Source: CAIKZJ01 sp964626015 (GTDB lineage: Bacteria; Bacteroidota; Ignavibacteria; Tepidaquicellales; Tepidaquicellaceae). Taken from it: 64,000 nt of DNA. Of this stretch, positions 7,882-16,450 are shown one piece after another; the first letter of the stretch is position 1, and each line of letters starts with the position of its first letter. The notes under the pieces are model-generated. The model ran no database searches, had not been told where the DNA came from, and saw only the letters and a list, made by a program, of their open reading frames with translations. The position numbers were made by a program, and so were the translations under genes. Location: positions 1 through 64,000 of the forward strand of contig CAZVCC010000004.1 of NCBI GenBank assembly GCA_964626015.1, read 5' to 3'.

Positions 7882-9198
7882 TTAAGTTTGTAAATTTTCA
7901 TTTTCTTTTGGTTTTGGAGCAACAAATTTACTGTATAAAATTAAACCTATAATTGTCGCAACACCTATTAAGCTGAACATGAACCAAAGTGCAGACGGAT
8001 TATTCAGTTTATCGACGAAGTGAACGTAAGAGAATGCTCCGAGAACACCGCCGATACCGCTTCCTATCACACCGTACAAGAATGAATATCCGAGGTAAAG
8101 TGCTTTCTTATCTTCGGGTGCTATAAGACCGACATAGCTGATAAACTTCGGATGTGCAGTCATTTCTCCGATTGAGAATATAATTATACCTGCCATGAAC
8201 ACCCAAGCCTGTGAAGATATACCGAGTATTGCCATACCAACCGTTCCCATTGCGATTCCGACAATCATTGTCGGAAGTGCTTTTGTGTGTTTTACAATCG
8301 ATGAAACAACAAGTTGTAATAGTATTATTGTCCCTGCGTTAATGACAGTAACGTGTTCAGCGTCAAATTTCCAGTTTGGATTAGTCATAAACACACCTGC
8401 AACACCGTTGACGAAATTATTAACCGGTGTCATATCCATGTGGTCTTTAAGATACCAGAGCACTGTATCAAACATCTGGAAATAAAGAATCCAGAAACCT
8501 GAGTAAATTACAATCATTAGGATAAATCTCCAGTCTCCAAGTACTTTGAACATACCCACGAAAACCTCAGGAATTGTTTTTGAACTCTTAGGTCTTTCGG
8601 GTTCTTTGTAAACGAATAAATTCAGGAAGAAGAGAGAACCTGTAACGATTGCTGCCATGAAGAAAATATATGACCATGAAATATCTTTCAGGTAAGGAAC
8701 AAGAATCAACGGGAATATAAATGCTCCTAAATTAATTGACCAGTAGAATATTCCGAAACCGAGTGTTGAGTTTGATTCATTTGTTGATCTTGCAATTGTT
8801 CCCGAGATAATTGGTTTAAACGAACCTGCACCGAGAACCATCATCAACAGACTCAAAAATACAAGTAAATAACTTGAAGCAAGTCCTGTAAGAAAATAAC
8901 CCGTGCTCATTACAGTAAATGCGAACATAAGCATTTTTCTATATCCAAACCTATCAGCAATTGCACCCGAAAGTATCGGCAAGAAATAAAGCAGGGGAGT
9001 GATAACACTTTTTATTACTCCAACGCTTTCTTTTGTGAATCCGAGACCACCTTTGTCAACAGTAAGTACAAGGTAAACGGAAAGAACTGACATTACACCG
9101 TAGTAAGAGCCTCTTTCAAAAAATTCCATTAAAATTACTACCCAGAAATTTCTCGGGAATGATTTTACGGAAGCCTTTTCCTTATTATCATTTGTCAA
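7882..9198 (-). CDS. POT/PTR2-like MFS transporter
   Basis: A 438-residue integral membrane protein with about 12-14 hydrophobic helices. The N-terminal segment MEFFERGSYYGVMS matches the proton-dependent oligopeptide transporter signature (usually ExERFxYYG), followed by an MFS loop motif in GAIADRFGYRKML. Likely imports di- or tripeptides or a similar small solute with protons. The start is TTG, supported by AGAAGGAG seven bases upstream; the out-of-frame ATG a few bases later is not the start. It lies 12 bp upstream of the Omp28-like gene on the same strand, so the two may be co-transcribed. Substrate is not predictable from what I see. Confidence 0.82.
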   Translation of the reverse strand: MTNDNKEKASVKSFPRNFWVVILMEFFERGSYYGVMSVLSVYLVLTVDKGGLGFTKESVGVIKSVITPLLYFLPILSGAIADRFGYRKMLMFAFTVMSTGYFLTGLASSYLLVFLSLLMMVLGAGSFKPIISGTIARSTNESNSTLGFGIFYWSINLGAFIFPLILVPYLKDISWSYIFFMAAIVTGSLFFLNLFVYKEPERPKSSKTIPEVFVGMFKVLGDWRFILMIVIYSGFWILYFQMFDTVLWYLKDHMDMTPVNNFVNGVAGVFMTNPNWKFDAEHVTVINAGTIILLQLVVSSIVKHTKALPTMIVGIAMGTVGMAILGISSQAWVFMAGIIIFSIGEMTAHPKFISYVGLIAPEDKKALYLGYSFLYGVIGSGIGGVLGAFSYVHFVDKLNNPSALWFMFSLIGVATIIGLILYSKFVAPKPKENENLQT

Positions 9199-9327
9199 AA
9201 TTTACTCCTTCTAAAAATTTTACTTTGCTAAAATATACCTGACGTGTCTGATATTCAAGTCTATACAATTTCAGTTATTGATTTTTAATCAAGATAAAAA
9301 ATGCAAGATAATCAAATGAAGTAAATA

Positions 9328-9606
9328 CTATTTTGCTGTATCACTGTCAGTTTTCTTCTTCCGCTTATCGCAATCACTGCATAATACTCTTTCATTTTCC
9401 CGAGCCTTTTTCCTTGTCACTTCGAGAATGTCTTCGCTGCAATTTTTTAGTCTCGAACAGCTGCGTTCGATGTGATAAGTCTTAGCGGAATTGCTTGAAC
9501 AGACGTACACATACTGATTGTCTTCAGGGTTTATGGGTTCATCTTTTACACATGAGAAAAAGATGAACGACATAGTAATTAATGTAACAATTATTAGTTT
9601 TTCCAT
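9328..9606 (-). CDS. Small Cys-rich lipoprotein
   Basis: A 92-residue lipoprotein: signal sequence and lipobox ending IFFSC (Cys at about residue 19), then a compact domain with a pattern of Tyr-His and spaced cysteines: YVCSSNSAKTYHIERSC, then a later CSDC. This pattern resembles small Cys/His modules found in Bacteroidota proteins and at the ends of secreted nucleases (KYHxxxC ... LCxxC), perhaps metal-binding. I start at the ATG at 9606, not at the further upstream in-frame codon, because only this start gives a signal peptide. It begins five bases beyond the stop of the HerA-like gene, so the two are likely co-transcribed. Function unknown. Confidence 0.65.
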   Translation of the reverse strand: MEKLIIVTLITMSFIFFSCVKDEPINPEDNQYVYVCSSNSAKTYHIERSCSRLKNCSEDILEVTRKKARENERVLCSDCDKRKKKTDSDTAK

Positions 9607-9610
9607 AGTA

Positions 9611-11164
9611 TTAAAACCAGCTTTTCTTTTTTCTTGAACTTCCACCAAGTCCCAGAACACCAAGCAGGCCTCTTGTTAGTTCTCTGGCAACTGTAGAGCC
9701 CACCTGCCGTGCAGTTGAGCTTTTCAGAACTTTTTCAACCGTGGAAGGTTCTTTTGGTTTTTCTTTTTCCTTTTCTTTCTCGACTTGAATCTCATCAACA
9801 GCTTTTTCAGATTCTTCGAGTTTCTTCTTTAAAATCTCGAATGCACTTTCTCTGTCAATAACTTCATTGTACTTTGGCGCAATCTTAGATTTTGAGACGA
9901 TAGAATCTATTTCATCTGGTGTGAGAATATCCATTCTTGAGCGAGGAGCGCATACTAAAGTTGCTGATAAAGGAGCAGGATTACCTTTTTCATTCAGGAC
10001 TGAGATTGCAGCTTCACCCGTTCCGAGTGAGGTCAGCATATCTTCGGTTTTATAAAAATCTGAAAGGGGATAGTTTTCTGCAATTAGCTTTATTTGTTTT
10101 CTGTCTTTTGCTGTAAATGCTCTTAATGCATGCTGAATCTTGAGACCAAGTTGTGCAAGCACTGAATCGGGTATATCAACGGGATTCTGAGTGCAGAAAA
10201 ATATTCCAACTCCTTTTGAACGAATAAGTTTTATTATTGCTTCAATCTGGTCGAGCAGTTCTTTTGTGGCTTCGTTGAAAATCAGATGAGCTTCATCGAT
10301 AAACATTACAAGTTTCGGCTGATCGAGGTCGCCGGCTTCAGGAAAAGTATTATAAATTTCCACAAGTAAACACAGCAAGAATGTTGAGAATAATTTCGGT
10401 TTACTCTGGATATCTGTAAGTCTGATTATTGAAATTATACCCTTTCCCTGATCGTCTGTTCTGACAAGGTCTTCGACTTCGAATGAAGTTTCGCCAAAAA
10501 ATTTATCAGCACCCTGCTGCTCAAGTTCTATAACTTTTCTTAGAATTGTACCGACAGAAGTAGAAGCTATATTACCGTAAGATTTTTGAAGTTCATTCTT
10601 ACCTTCATTACTGATATATTGAAGCATTTTAATCATATCTTTCAAATCCAGCAAAGGAAGTTTATTGTCGTCGCAATATTTGAAAATCATCGCCATAACG
10701 CCTGTTTGAGCGTCATTCAGACCGAGCATTTTCGAAAACAATACAGGACCAAATTCCGATACTGTAGCTCTGAGTCGTGCACCTTTTTCATTTGAAATCG
10801 TAAGAAACTCAACAGGAAATCCTGAAGGCTCGAAAGGCAAACCGATTTTATTCATTCTTTCGGTTATCTTTTCATTCACTGCGCCCGGCATAGCAATACC
10901 GCTGAAATCGCCCTTTATGTCCATAACAAAAACAGGTATGCTTTTTGAAGAGAAACCTTCAGCAAGAATCTGCAGGGTTTTAGTTTTACCCGTTCCCGTT
11001 GCACCTGCGATTAATCCGTGTCTGTTAAGAGTTTTTAAAGGCAATTTTATATGAACAGACGGCAAAGCATCTTTTTCCAGTATAGCCGTACCGAGTACGA
11101 TATATTCGCCTTTAAAATTATAACCTTCGTTAATGTGAGCTATAAATTTGTCTTTGTCTGCCAT
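9611..11164 (-). CDS. HerA/FtsK-like ATPase of the DUF853 (YjgR) family
   Basis: A 517-residue cytoplasmic P-loop ATPase. Walker A is GATGTGKT at residues 54-61 in HGLIAGATGTGKTKT; Walker B is VMFIDEAHLIF near residue 285; the C-terminal third has a Lys/Glu-rich coiled segment and ends in a Gly- and Lys-rich tail. The order and spacing match the DUF853 family (E. coli YjgR), helicase HerA-like proteins of unknown role, perhaps DNA translocation or repair. No NurA-like nuclease gene, the usual partner of true HerA, is present. The gene heads the short - strand group with the small lipoprotein behind it. Confidence 0.88.
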   Translation of the reverse strand: MADKDKFIAHINEGYNFKGEYIVLGTAILEKDALPSVHIKLPLKTLNRHGLIAGATGTGKTKTLQILAEGFSSKSIPVFVMDIKGDFSGIAMPGAVNEKITERMNKIGLPFEPSGFPVEFLTISNEKGARLRATVSEFGPVLFSKMLGLNDAQTGVMAMIFKYCDDNKLPLLDLKDMIKMLQYISNEGKNELQKSYGNIASTSVGTILRKVIELEQQGADKFFGETSFEVEDLVRTDDQGKGIISIIRLTDIQSKPKLFSTFLLCLLVEIYNTFPEAGDLDQPKLVMFIDEAHLIFNEATKELLDQIEAIIKLIRSKGVGIFFCTQNPVDIPDSVLAQLGLKIQHALRAFTAKDRKQIKLIAENYPLSDFYKTEDMLTSLGTGEAAISVLNEKGNPAPLSATLVCAPRSRMDILTPDEIDSIVSKSKIAPKYNEVIDRESAFEILKKKLEESEKAVDEIQVEKEKEKEKPKEPSTVEKVLKSSTARQVGSTVARELTRGLLGVLGLGGSSRKKKSWF

Positions 11165-11316
11165 ATTCTTTTTGTATGTTTAAAGTTTAAAAAATTAACG
11201 ATTTATTCACTCAATTAAAAGTAATATATGAATACTAAGCCCAAAAAATAAATAGTGTTTTCCCGAAACGCCAATTTTATATCGTATTTTTTTAAAGACT
11301 AATTTAGACCTAATTA

Positions 11317-11338
11317 GAGCGCAAGGAGAGCGCAAGAT
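11317..11338. repeat. Tandem pair of an 11-bp unit
   Basis: GAGCGCAAGGA followed directly by GAGCGCAAGAT: two copies of an 11-bp unit, the period seen also in the larger array at 49331-49407. It lies in the ~610-bp gene-free stretch 11165-11774, whose other notable content is the inverted-repeat element at 11471-11649. Confidence 0.5.
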
Positions 11339-11470
11339 TGCAAAAAAGTGACGTTAAGCCTAATTTTTAGAATAAGATGCTGTAAATACACAGCAAATCG
11401 GGAAAAGATAATTTGTAAAATTCTGAGTGAAAAATAAAGCGGTTTAGCGGTTGGAAGAATAAACAATACA

Positions 11471-11649
11471 TGCCCCTCTACTATTAATCACAACAAAAAT
11501 GAAAACTTGGACACAGGAAATTGGTGCAAAAATAATTGCATACCTATTTTATACCTGAAAACGTGATGGAATTAAAGGGTAAAAATTTTTGCACCCAAAA
11601 GTCGTGTCCCAATTACAAAAAATGTTGTGATTAATAATAGAGGAGGGTA
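11471..11649. mobile_element. MITE-like element with long imperfect inverted repeats
   Basis: A ~179-bp palindromic element without a coding frame. The outer arms CTCTACTATTAATCACAACA and TGTTGTGATTAATAATAGAG are complementary over 20 bp with one mismatch. Further in, TTGGACAC faces GTGTCCCAA, and GGTGCAAAAA faces TTTTTGCACC. The centre is AT-rich. Such a layout is typical of miniature inverted-repeat transposable elements moved by a transposase elsewhere. I could not find a clean target duplication at its ends (a short TAC/GTA-like match at most) and see no second copy in the window. It could instead be a large structured RNA or regulatory palindrome. Confidence 0.55.
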
Positions 11650-11774
11650 TTAAGTTCTTATTCAAAAAGTTTAAACTTACAATGGGTCAGAGGTTTGCTA
11701 AATCGTCGTATCTTTAAAATTAAATTTGATGTAAAATGTAGACTTTTAATAATCGATTACATTGTATAAATTAA

Positions 11775-13061
11775 ATGAAAACAAAAACTACGATTATGAA
11801 AACAGTTTACAGCTTTATAGCATTAGTTTTAATATTAAATTCTCCAGTATTTTCGCAGTGGAATATAGCATACACACCATCAACTTCACAGACAGTAATG
11901 ACGATGAAATTCTGGGATGCAAATACTGGATATCATGCAGGTGTTTTGTACAGCGCTTCTACGATGAACATACACAAAACAACGAACGGCGGATTAAATT
12001 ACGTTCAGCAAAGTTCAGGTTGGACGGCACAGAGGTTTATGACAACATGGTTATTAAGTCCAGATACCGTTCTGATGGCAGGAAATTACGGGAAGATAAT
12101 AAAGACTGTGAACGGCGGAAGTAACTGGACAACTGTATATGCAGATACTACTCTGCAGTTCTGGGGGCTTTGGTTTACAACTCCTCAAACAGGTATAATT
12201 GCAGGCAGCGGCGGAACGATTATGAGAACTACAAACAGAGGTGATAACTGGGTAATCGTAACAAGTCCTACGATTACTGCACTTGACGGAATCTGGTTTG
12301 TTAATGATAATACAGGATATATAGGCGGGGCAAATGTTTTTCTAAAGACAACTAACGGAGGAACAAACTGGGTAAACAAGTCAGGGTTGTTTATTAGCGG
12401 TTTTGAGACTGCAACATCAATATATTTTTCCGATGCAAACACAGGAGTTTACGGAACTAACGCCTCGAGAATAGTCAGGACAACAGACGGAGGAGAAACG
12501 TACACTGAAGTATTTAATTCTTCAAACAATGCAATATGGGGATTATCTTTCGTTAATGCAAACACTGGTTACGGCTGTACATCAAGCGGAAAGGTTGTAA
12601 AGACTACAAATGGCGGGGTGAACTGGGGTTTTCAAAACACACCGCTTACAGAAAATCTATATGAGATACATTTTCCTGCGGAAAATACAGGATATGTCGC
12701 GAGCTGGTCAGGAAAAATATTGAAGACAACTAACGGCGGTTTAACTTATACGGGACAGATTAGTACAACTGTGCCGAAGAATTATGAATTGAGACAGAAT
12801 TTTCCTAATCCGTTTAATCCGAGTACAATTATCAGTTTTCAGTTGCCGCGTAATGGTAATGTTTCAATAAAAATATATGATGTTAATGGCAGGGAAGTGC
12901 AGACTTTAGTTAATGAAAGTATGAATGCGGGGTCGTATGAGGTTAGTTTTGATGCAACAGGTCTAAGCAGTGGTGTTTACTATTACAGATTGGAAGTACG
13001 AAACAGCAGTTCTACTTCGAATGTATTTTCTGATACAAAGAGGATGATGTATTTAAGATAG
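11775..13061 (+). CDS. YCF48-like beta-propeller protein with T9SS sorting domain
   Basis: A 428-residue secreted protein. A signal peptide (…NSPVFSQ) is followed by about seven repeats of the type AxxTGYxxGxxGxIxKTTNGGxNW, as in YCF48/photosystem II assembly factor propellers and BNR-like families. The end is a T9SS type A domain: NFPNPFNPSTIISFQL, then INGREVQTLV-like and LSSGVYYYRLEV segments and a basic RMMYLR tail. Likely an extracellular binding or scaffold protein; no enzyme motif seen. The start could instead be the inner ATG at 11796, which gives a more typical signal peptide. Relatives in this window: 21082, 40298 and the giant protein at 23845. Confidence 0.8.
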   Translation: MKTKTTIMKTVYSFIALVLILNSPVFSQWNIAYTPSTSQTVMTMKFWDANTGYHAGVLYSASTMNIHKTTNGGLNYVQQSSGWTAQRFMTTWLLSPDTVLMAGNYGKIIKTVNGGSNWTTVYADTTLQFWGLWFTTPQTGIIAGSGGTIMRTTNRGDNWVIVTSPTITALDGIWFVNDNTGYIGGANVFLKTTNGGTNWVNKSGLFISGFETATSIYFSDANTGVYGTNASRIVRTTDGGETYTEVFNSSNNAIWGLSFVNANTGYGCTSSGKVVKTTNGGVNWGFQNTPLTENLYEIHFPAENTGYVASWSGKILKTTNGGLTYTGQISTTVPKNYELRQNFPNPFNPSTIISFQLPRNGNVSIKIYDVNGREVQTLVNESMNAGSYEVSFDATGLSSGVYYYRLEVRNSSSTSNVFSDTKRMMYLR

Positions 13062-13092
13062 TTTTTACATTATTTATTATTTTTGAAGAAAC

Positions 13093-13347
13093 ATGAAACA
13101 GGATGAGGTTGAACAGGTTTTCAGCGATACCGGGGATACGATGAGTTTAACAATAGGTGAGGAATATAAATACAAAATGATAAAAGCAGGCTGTTATTTG
13201 CAAATATGCGTGAATGATGGTGTGCTGATAGATAAAGAGTTTGATGAAACAAACTTATACGATGAAACGGGTAGTATAGGATTGTATTCAGAGGATGCGA
13301 AAGCAGAAATAAAGAGAGTTGAATTTGTTTCTAAAGAAGATTATTAA
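13093..13347 (+). CDS. Short hypothetical protein, possible remnant of a beta-sandwich domain
   Basis: An 84-residue reading frame with no signal peptide. Its second half, with LQICVNDGVLIDKEF and TGSIGLYSEDAKAEI, resembles the last strands of concanavalin-like domains (LamG or DUF1080-type) where a ligand-facing loop is followed by a statement of the TGxIGLYxxxAxxxF type. The family domains are two to three times longer, so this looks like the C-terminal end of a decayed gene, or a real small protein. It sits between a T9SS gene and tRNA-Ser. Low confidence in function, moderate that it is or was coding. Confidence 0.4.
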   Translation: MKQDEVEQVFSDTGDTMSLTIGEEYKYKMIKAGCYLQICVNDGVLIDKEFDETNLYDETGSIGLYSEDAKAEIKRVEFVSKEDY

Positions 13348-13361
13348 TCCGTGAAAGTGAG

Positions 13362-13450
13362 CGGAAGGGGCGAGATTCGAACTCGCGGTACAGTTTGACC
13401 CGTACGACGGTTTAGCAAACCGTTGGTTTCAGCCACTCACCCACCCTTCC
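13362..13450 (-). tRNA. tRNA-Ser (anticodon GCT)
   Basis: A class II tRNA of 89 nt on the minus strand. The acceptor stem GGAAGGG pairs with CCCTTCC, with discriminator G; the anticodon stem ACGGT/ACCGT holds loop TTGCTAA, so positions 34-36 read GCT and decode AGC/AGU serine codons. The long variable arm (GTACGGGTCAAACTGTAC) forms its own stem, as serine tRNAs require. The T arm GCGAG/CTCGC with TTCGAAT is normal. No CCA is encoded. Unlike the tRNA-Arg and tRNA-Pro genes here, I see no copy of its 3' end nearby. Confidence 0.95.
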
Positions 13451-13608
13451 TGATATTTAGCTGAACTTACAAAGAACAAAAGTAATATAATGGCATTTCA
13501 ATAGCAATTCTAAAAAGGCAGATTAGACGGCAAAATATTTTGTTTAATTCTGTCATTTCTCTTAAATTTCTTAAAAATTATGAATCTATGAAAAATCAAT
13601 GAAACTAC

Positions 13609-13637
13609 TTGACAAAGTTAAAAATTATGTTTATTAT
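13609..13637 (+). promoter_or_regulatory. Near-consensus sigma70 promoter for the opine-DH operon
   Basis: A perfect -35 TTGACA (13609-13614), exactly 17 bp of spacer and -10 TATTAT (13632-13637), about 48 bp upstream of the ATG at 13685. This is the strongest canonical promoter I see in the window and implies strong, possibly constitutive, transcription of the following operon. Confidence 0.7.
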
Positions 13638-13684
13638 ATTATTCCAATCAAATAAAGTTTTCTAAATCTTAACATCCTAACACT

Positions 13685-14776
13685 ATGAAAGAACATAAAT
13701 TTAAAATTGCGGTTTTAGGGGCAGGTCACGGCGGGCTTGCAATGGCGGGTCATTTAGCACTCAACGGATTCAGTGTAAATATTTACAGCAGAAGCGAGGA
13801 AAGACTATGGGGAATTAAATCTACAGGAAGGATTGTACTTGAAGGCGAGGTTGAAGGAGAAGGGTTTCTGAATTTAGTAACAAACGATATTGAAAAAGCG
13901 ATTGAAGATGTTGAACTAATAATGGCTGTAGTACCGGCGACAGCTCACAGATATTTAGCTGAAGAGTGTGCACCATATCTTCAGGACGGACAGATAGTAA
14001 TATTAAATCCGGGGAGAACATTCGGCGCAATAGAATTCAGGCAGGTGTTAGAAGAAAAAGGCTGTAAAGCTAAAGTCATAATCGGAGAAGCTCAGACATT
14101 TATTTATGCTTCAAGAGTATTAGGTCCCGGGCAGGTGAAAATATTCAGGATTAAAAACTCTATACCAGTTGCTACTATGAGAGCGCATAAGATTCCTTCA
14201 ACGGTTAATAAATTAAGAAAAGCATATCCGCAGTTTGTCCCGGGTGATAATATATTTAAAACAAGTTTTGATAATATAGGTGCAGTTTTTCATCCTACAT
14301 TGTGCGTGTTGAATGCAGGCTGGATAGAAGATATTTCTGATTTTCAGTTTTATATACAAGGTATTACGCCTTCAGTAGTAAAAGTACTTGAGAAGGTCGA
14401 TAATGAAAGGATAAAAGTAGCTGAGGCATTGGGAATAAGAGCTATGTCAACAAGAGACTGGCTTTACCTTGCATACGGAGCAATAGGAGATAATCTTCTT
14501 GAAGCGATAAGAGCTAATCCGGGATACAGAGGAATTAATGCACCGAAGACTCTAAAGATGCGATACCTTGATGAGGATGTACCAACGAGCCTTGTCCCGA
14601 TTTCATCGATCGGGAAAAAGTTTAACGTACAAACACCGACTATTGATTCTATTATACATCTCGCATCAATACTCAGCAACAAGGATTACATGAAAGAAGG
14701 AAGAACAGTTGAGCGATTACATTTAGAAAATCTTACTTTAAAAGACCTTAGAAGGCTTGCAATAGGTCAAAACTAA
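13685..14776 (+). CDS. NAD/NADP octopine/nopaline dehydrogenase family protein
   Basis: A 363-residue cytoplasmic oxidoreductase. The N-terminal Rossmann fold shows GAGHGGLAMAG (from residue 12) for NAD(P) binding; the C-terminal helical domain has NIGAVFHPT, in which the His is the conserved catalytic residue of the opine dehydrogenase family. These enzymes reversibly join an amino acid to a 2-oxo acid by reductive amination, or oxidise the product. First gene of an operon: 15 bp separate it from the B12 enzyme, and asnB follows after another 15 bp. The substrate is unknown. The context suggests a pathway on an amino acid-derived compound. Confidence 0.85.
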   Translation: MKEHKFKIAVLGAGHGGLAMAGHLALNGFSVNIYSRSEERLWGIKSTGRIVLEGEVEGEGFLNLVTNDIEKAIEDVELIMAVVPATAHRYLAEECAPYLQDGQIVILNPGRTFGAIEFRQVLEEKGCKAKVIIGEAQTFIYASRVLGPGQVKIFRIKNSIPVATMRAHKIPSTVNKLRKAYPQFVPGDNIFKTSFDNIGAVFHPTLCVLNAGWIEDISDFQFYIQGITPSVVKVLEKVDNERIKVAEALGIRAMSTRDWLYLAYGAIGDNLLEAIRANPGYRGINAPKTLKMRYLDEDVPTSLVPISSIGKKFNVQTPTIDSIIHLASILSNKDYMKEGRTVERLHLENLTLKDLRRLAIGQN

Positions 14777-14791
14777 CAGAGGGGACAAAAT

Positions 14792-16435
14792 ATGAGAAAA
14801 CGATTAATTCTTGGGGGAGCGCTTGGTAACTGTGTTCATGTAGGAGGACTTCATCATTTCCTCAAACTCGCAGAGCCAGAAGGATATGAGACAGTATCCT
14901 TAGGACCAGCAGTAAATGTCGATTTATTCATAAAGGAAATTATTCGCCAAAAACCTGATATCGCAGCAGTCAGTTACAGGCTGACACCCGAAGTAGGCGA
15001 AGAACTTTTTCAAAAACTGAAAGACGAAGTGAAACGGAATAATCTAAGCGGAGTAAGGTTTATTTTTGGAGGAACCCCACCCGTAGCAGAAAAGGCAAAA
15101 GAATCAGGGTTGTTTGAAAAAGTATTTAACGGAACGGAGACAACGGATAAAATAACTGAATACCTGAGAGGATACGGATATAAAGGGATTAATGAAATAT
15201 TTCCTGATAATCTTGTTGAAAGGATAAGCAAAAAATATCCTTATCCTCTGCTGAGGCATCATTTCGGCAGACCTACAATGGAGGAGACTCTTAAAGGTGT
15301 GAAGAAAATAGCTGAATCGGGAGTGCTTGATATAATATCAATAGGTACTGACCAGAATGCGCAGGAACATTTTTTTAATCCTGAAAATATGAAGAAGGTT
15401 CTTGACGGGGCGGGAGGTGTACCGGTAAGAAAAGCAAAGGATTTATCTGATATTTTTGCAGCATCAAGATGCGGGAATTATCCTTTGGTAAGATGTTACA
15501 GCGGTACTAATAATCTTCTTAAATGGGCACAGATGAGCGTTGAGACTATACACAATGCATGGGCAGCGATTCCTTTAACGTGGTACAGCGTAATGGATGG
15601 GAGGTCGAAGAGGTCATTAAAAGACGCAATTGCAGAGAATAAAAGTGTAATGAAATGGTATGCAGAAAAAGGGATTCCTGTGGAAGTAAATGAATCTCAT
15701 CAATGGAGCCTGAGGGATGCGCATGATTCCTTAGCCGTAACAATGTCATTTCTTGCTGCTTACAATGCAAGAAAAATGGGTGTGAGAAATTACGTATCCC
15801 AGTATATGTTTAACACCCCACCGGGTACAACACCTCAGATGGATATTGCAAAAATGATGGCAAAGAACGATATGATTAATACGCTAAAAAATGAAAACTT
15901 TGATGTATTCAGAGAAGTAAGGGCAGGTATCGCTCACTTCTCCGGAGATGCCCATAAAGCAAAGGGACAAGCGGCAGCATCAGCTGTTATTTCATTAACT
16001 CTTAAACCGCATATATTGCACGTTGTGGGCTTTAGCGAGGGTGACCATGCAACTCATCCGGAGGAATTAATTGAAAGCTGCAATATTATTCACGGTGTTT
16101 TATTCGATTGTCTTGACGGTATGATTGATGCTTCGATGGATCAAAAGATTAAAGAAAGAAAAGATCATCTAATCGAAGAAGCAAATGATTTGCTTGAAGC
16201 AATAAAAGTTTTTGGTTCGGACAGAAGTGATGACCCGTGGTCGAGTCCTGTTGTTTTAGCAGATGCGATAAAAGAAGGTATTCTTGATGCTCCTCATTTC
16301 AGGGGAAATAAATACTTATGCGGAAAGATTTATACTAAACTAAATGCCGGTTCGTGGAATGCAATAAACGAAAAAACAGGTGAATTGATTTCGGAAAAAG
16401 AAAGATGCAAAGAAATATTAACTAAATTAAAATAG
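14792..16435 (+). CDS. B12-binding glutamate-mutase-like enzyme (fused subunits)
   Basis: A 547-residue protein. The first ~130 residues look like a cobalamin-binding Rossmann domain: LGGALGNCVHVGGLHHF has the H-x-x-G of the usual DxHxxG motif, but Cys replaces the Asp, and there is a later GGTPPVAEKA segment. The rest resembles the TIM-barrel epsilon subunit of methylaspartate (glutamate) mutase, with TNNLLKWAQMSVETIHNAWA, PVEVNESHQWSLRDAHD and a C-terminal GILDAPHFRGNKY reminiscent of the GVMDIPF region. In glutamate mutase these are separate chains; here they are fused, so it may rearrange a carbon skeleton by a radical route. RBS AGAGGGG precedes the ATG. Exact substrate unknown. Confidence 0.7.
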   Translation: MRKRLILGGALGNCVHVGGLHHFLKLAEPEGYETVSLGPAVNVDLFIKEIIRQKPDIAAVSYRLTPEVGEELFQKLKDEVKRNNLSGVRFIFGGTPPVAEKAKESGLFEKVFNGTETTDKITEYLRGYGYKGINEIFPDNLVERISKKYPYPLLRHHFGRPTMEETLKGVKKIAESGVLDIISIGTDQNAQEHFFNPENMKKVLDGAGGVPVRKAKDLSDIFAASRCGNYPLVRCYSGTNNLLKWAQMSVETIHNAWAAIPLTWYSVMDGRSKRSLKDAIAENKSVMKWYAEKGIPVEVNESHQWSLRDAHDSLAVTMSFLAAYNARKMGVRNYVSQYMFNTPPGTTPQMDIAKMMAKNDMINTLKNENFDVFREVRAGIAHFSGDAHKAKGQAAASAVISLTLKPHILHVVGFSEGDHATHPEELIESCNIIHGVLFDCLDGMIDASMDQKIKERKDHLIEEANDLLEAIKVFGSDRSDDPWSSPVVLADAIKEGILDAPHFRGNKYLCGKIYTKLNAGSWNAINEKTGELISEKERCKEILTKLK

Positions 16436-16450
16436 GAATACGGAGCAAGT

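Noticed and set aside
11762..12124. A 120-codon frame overlapping the YCF48-like gene in another frame
   Set aside because: No signal peptide or domain, and the overlapping frame is clearly the real T9SS protein.
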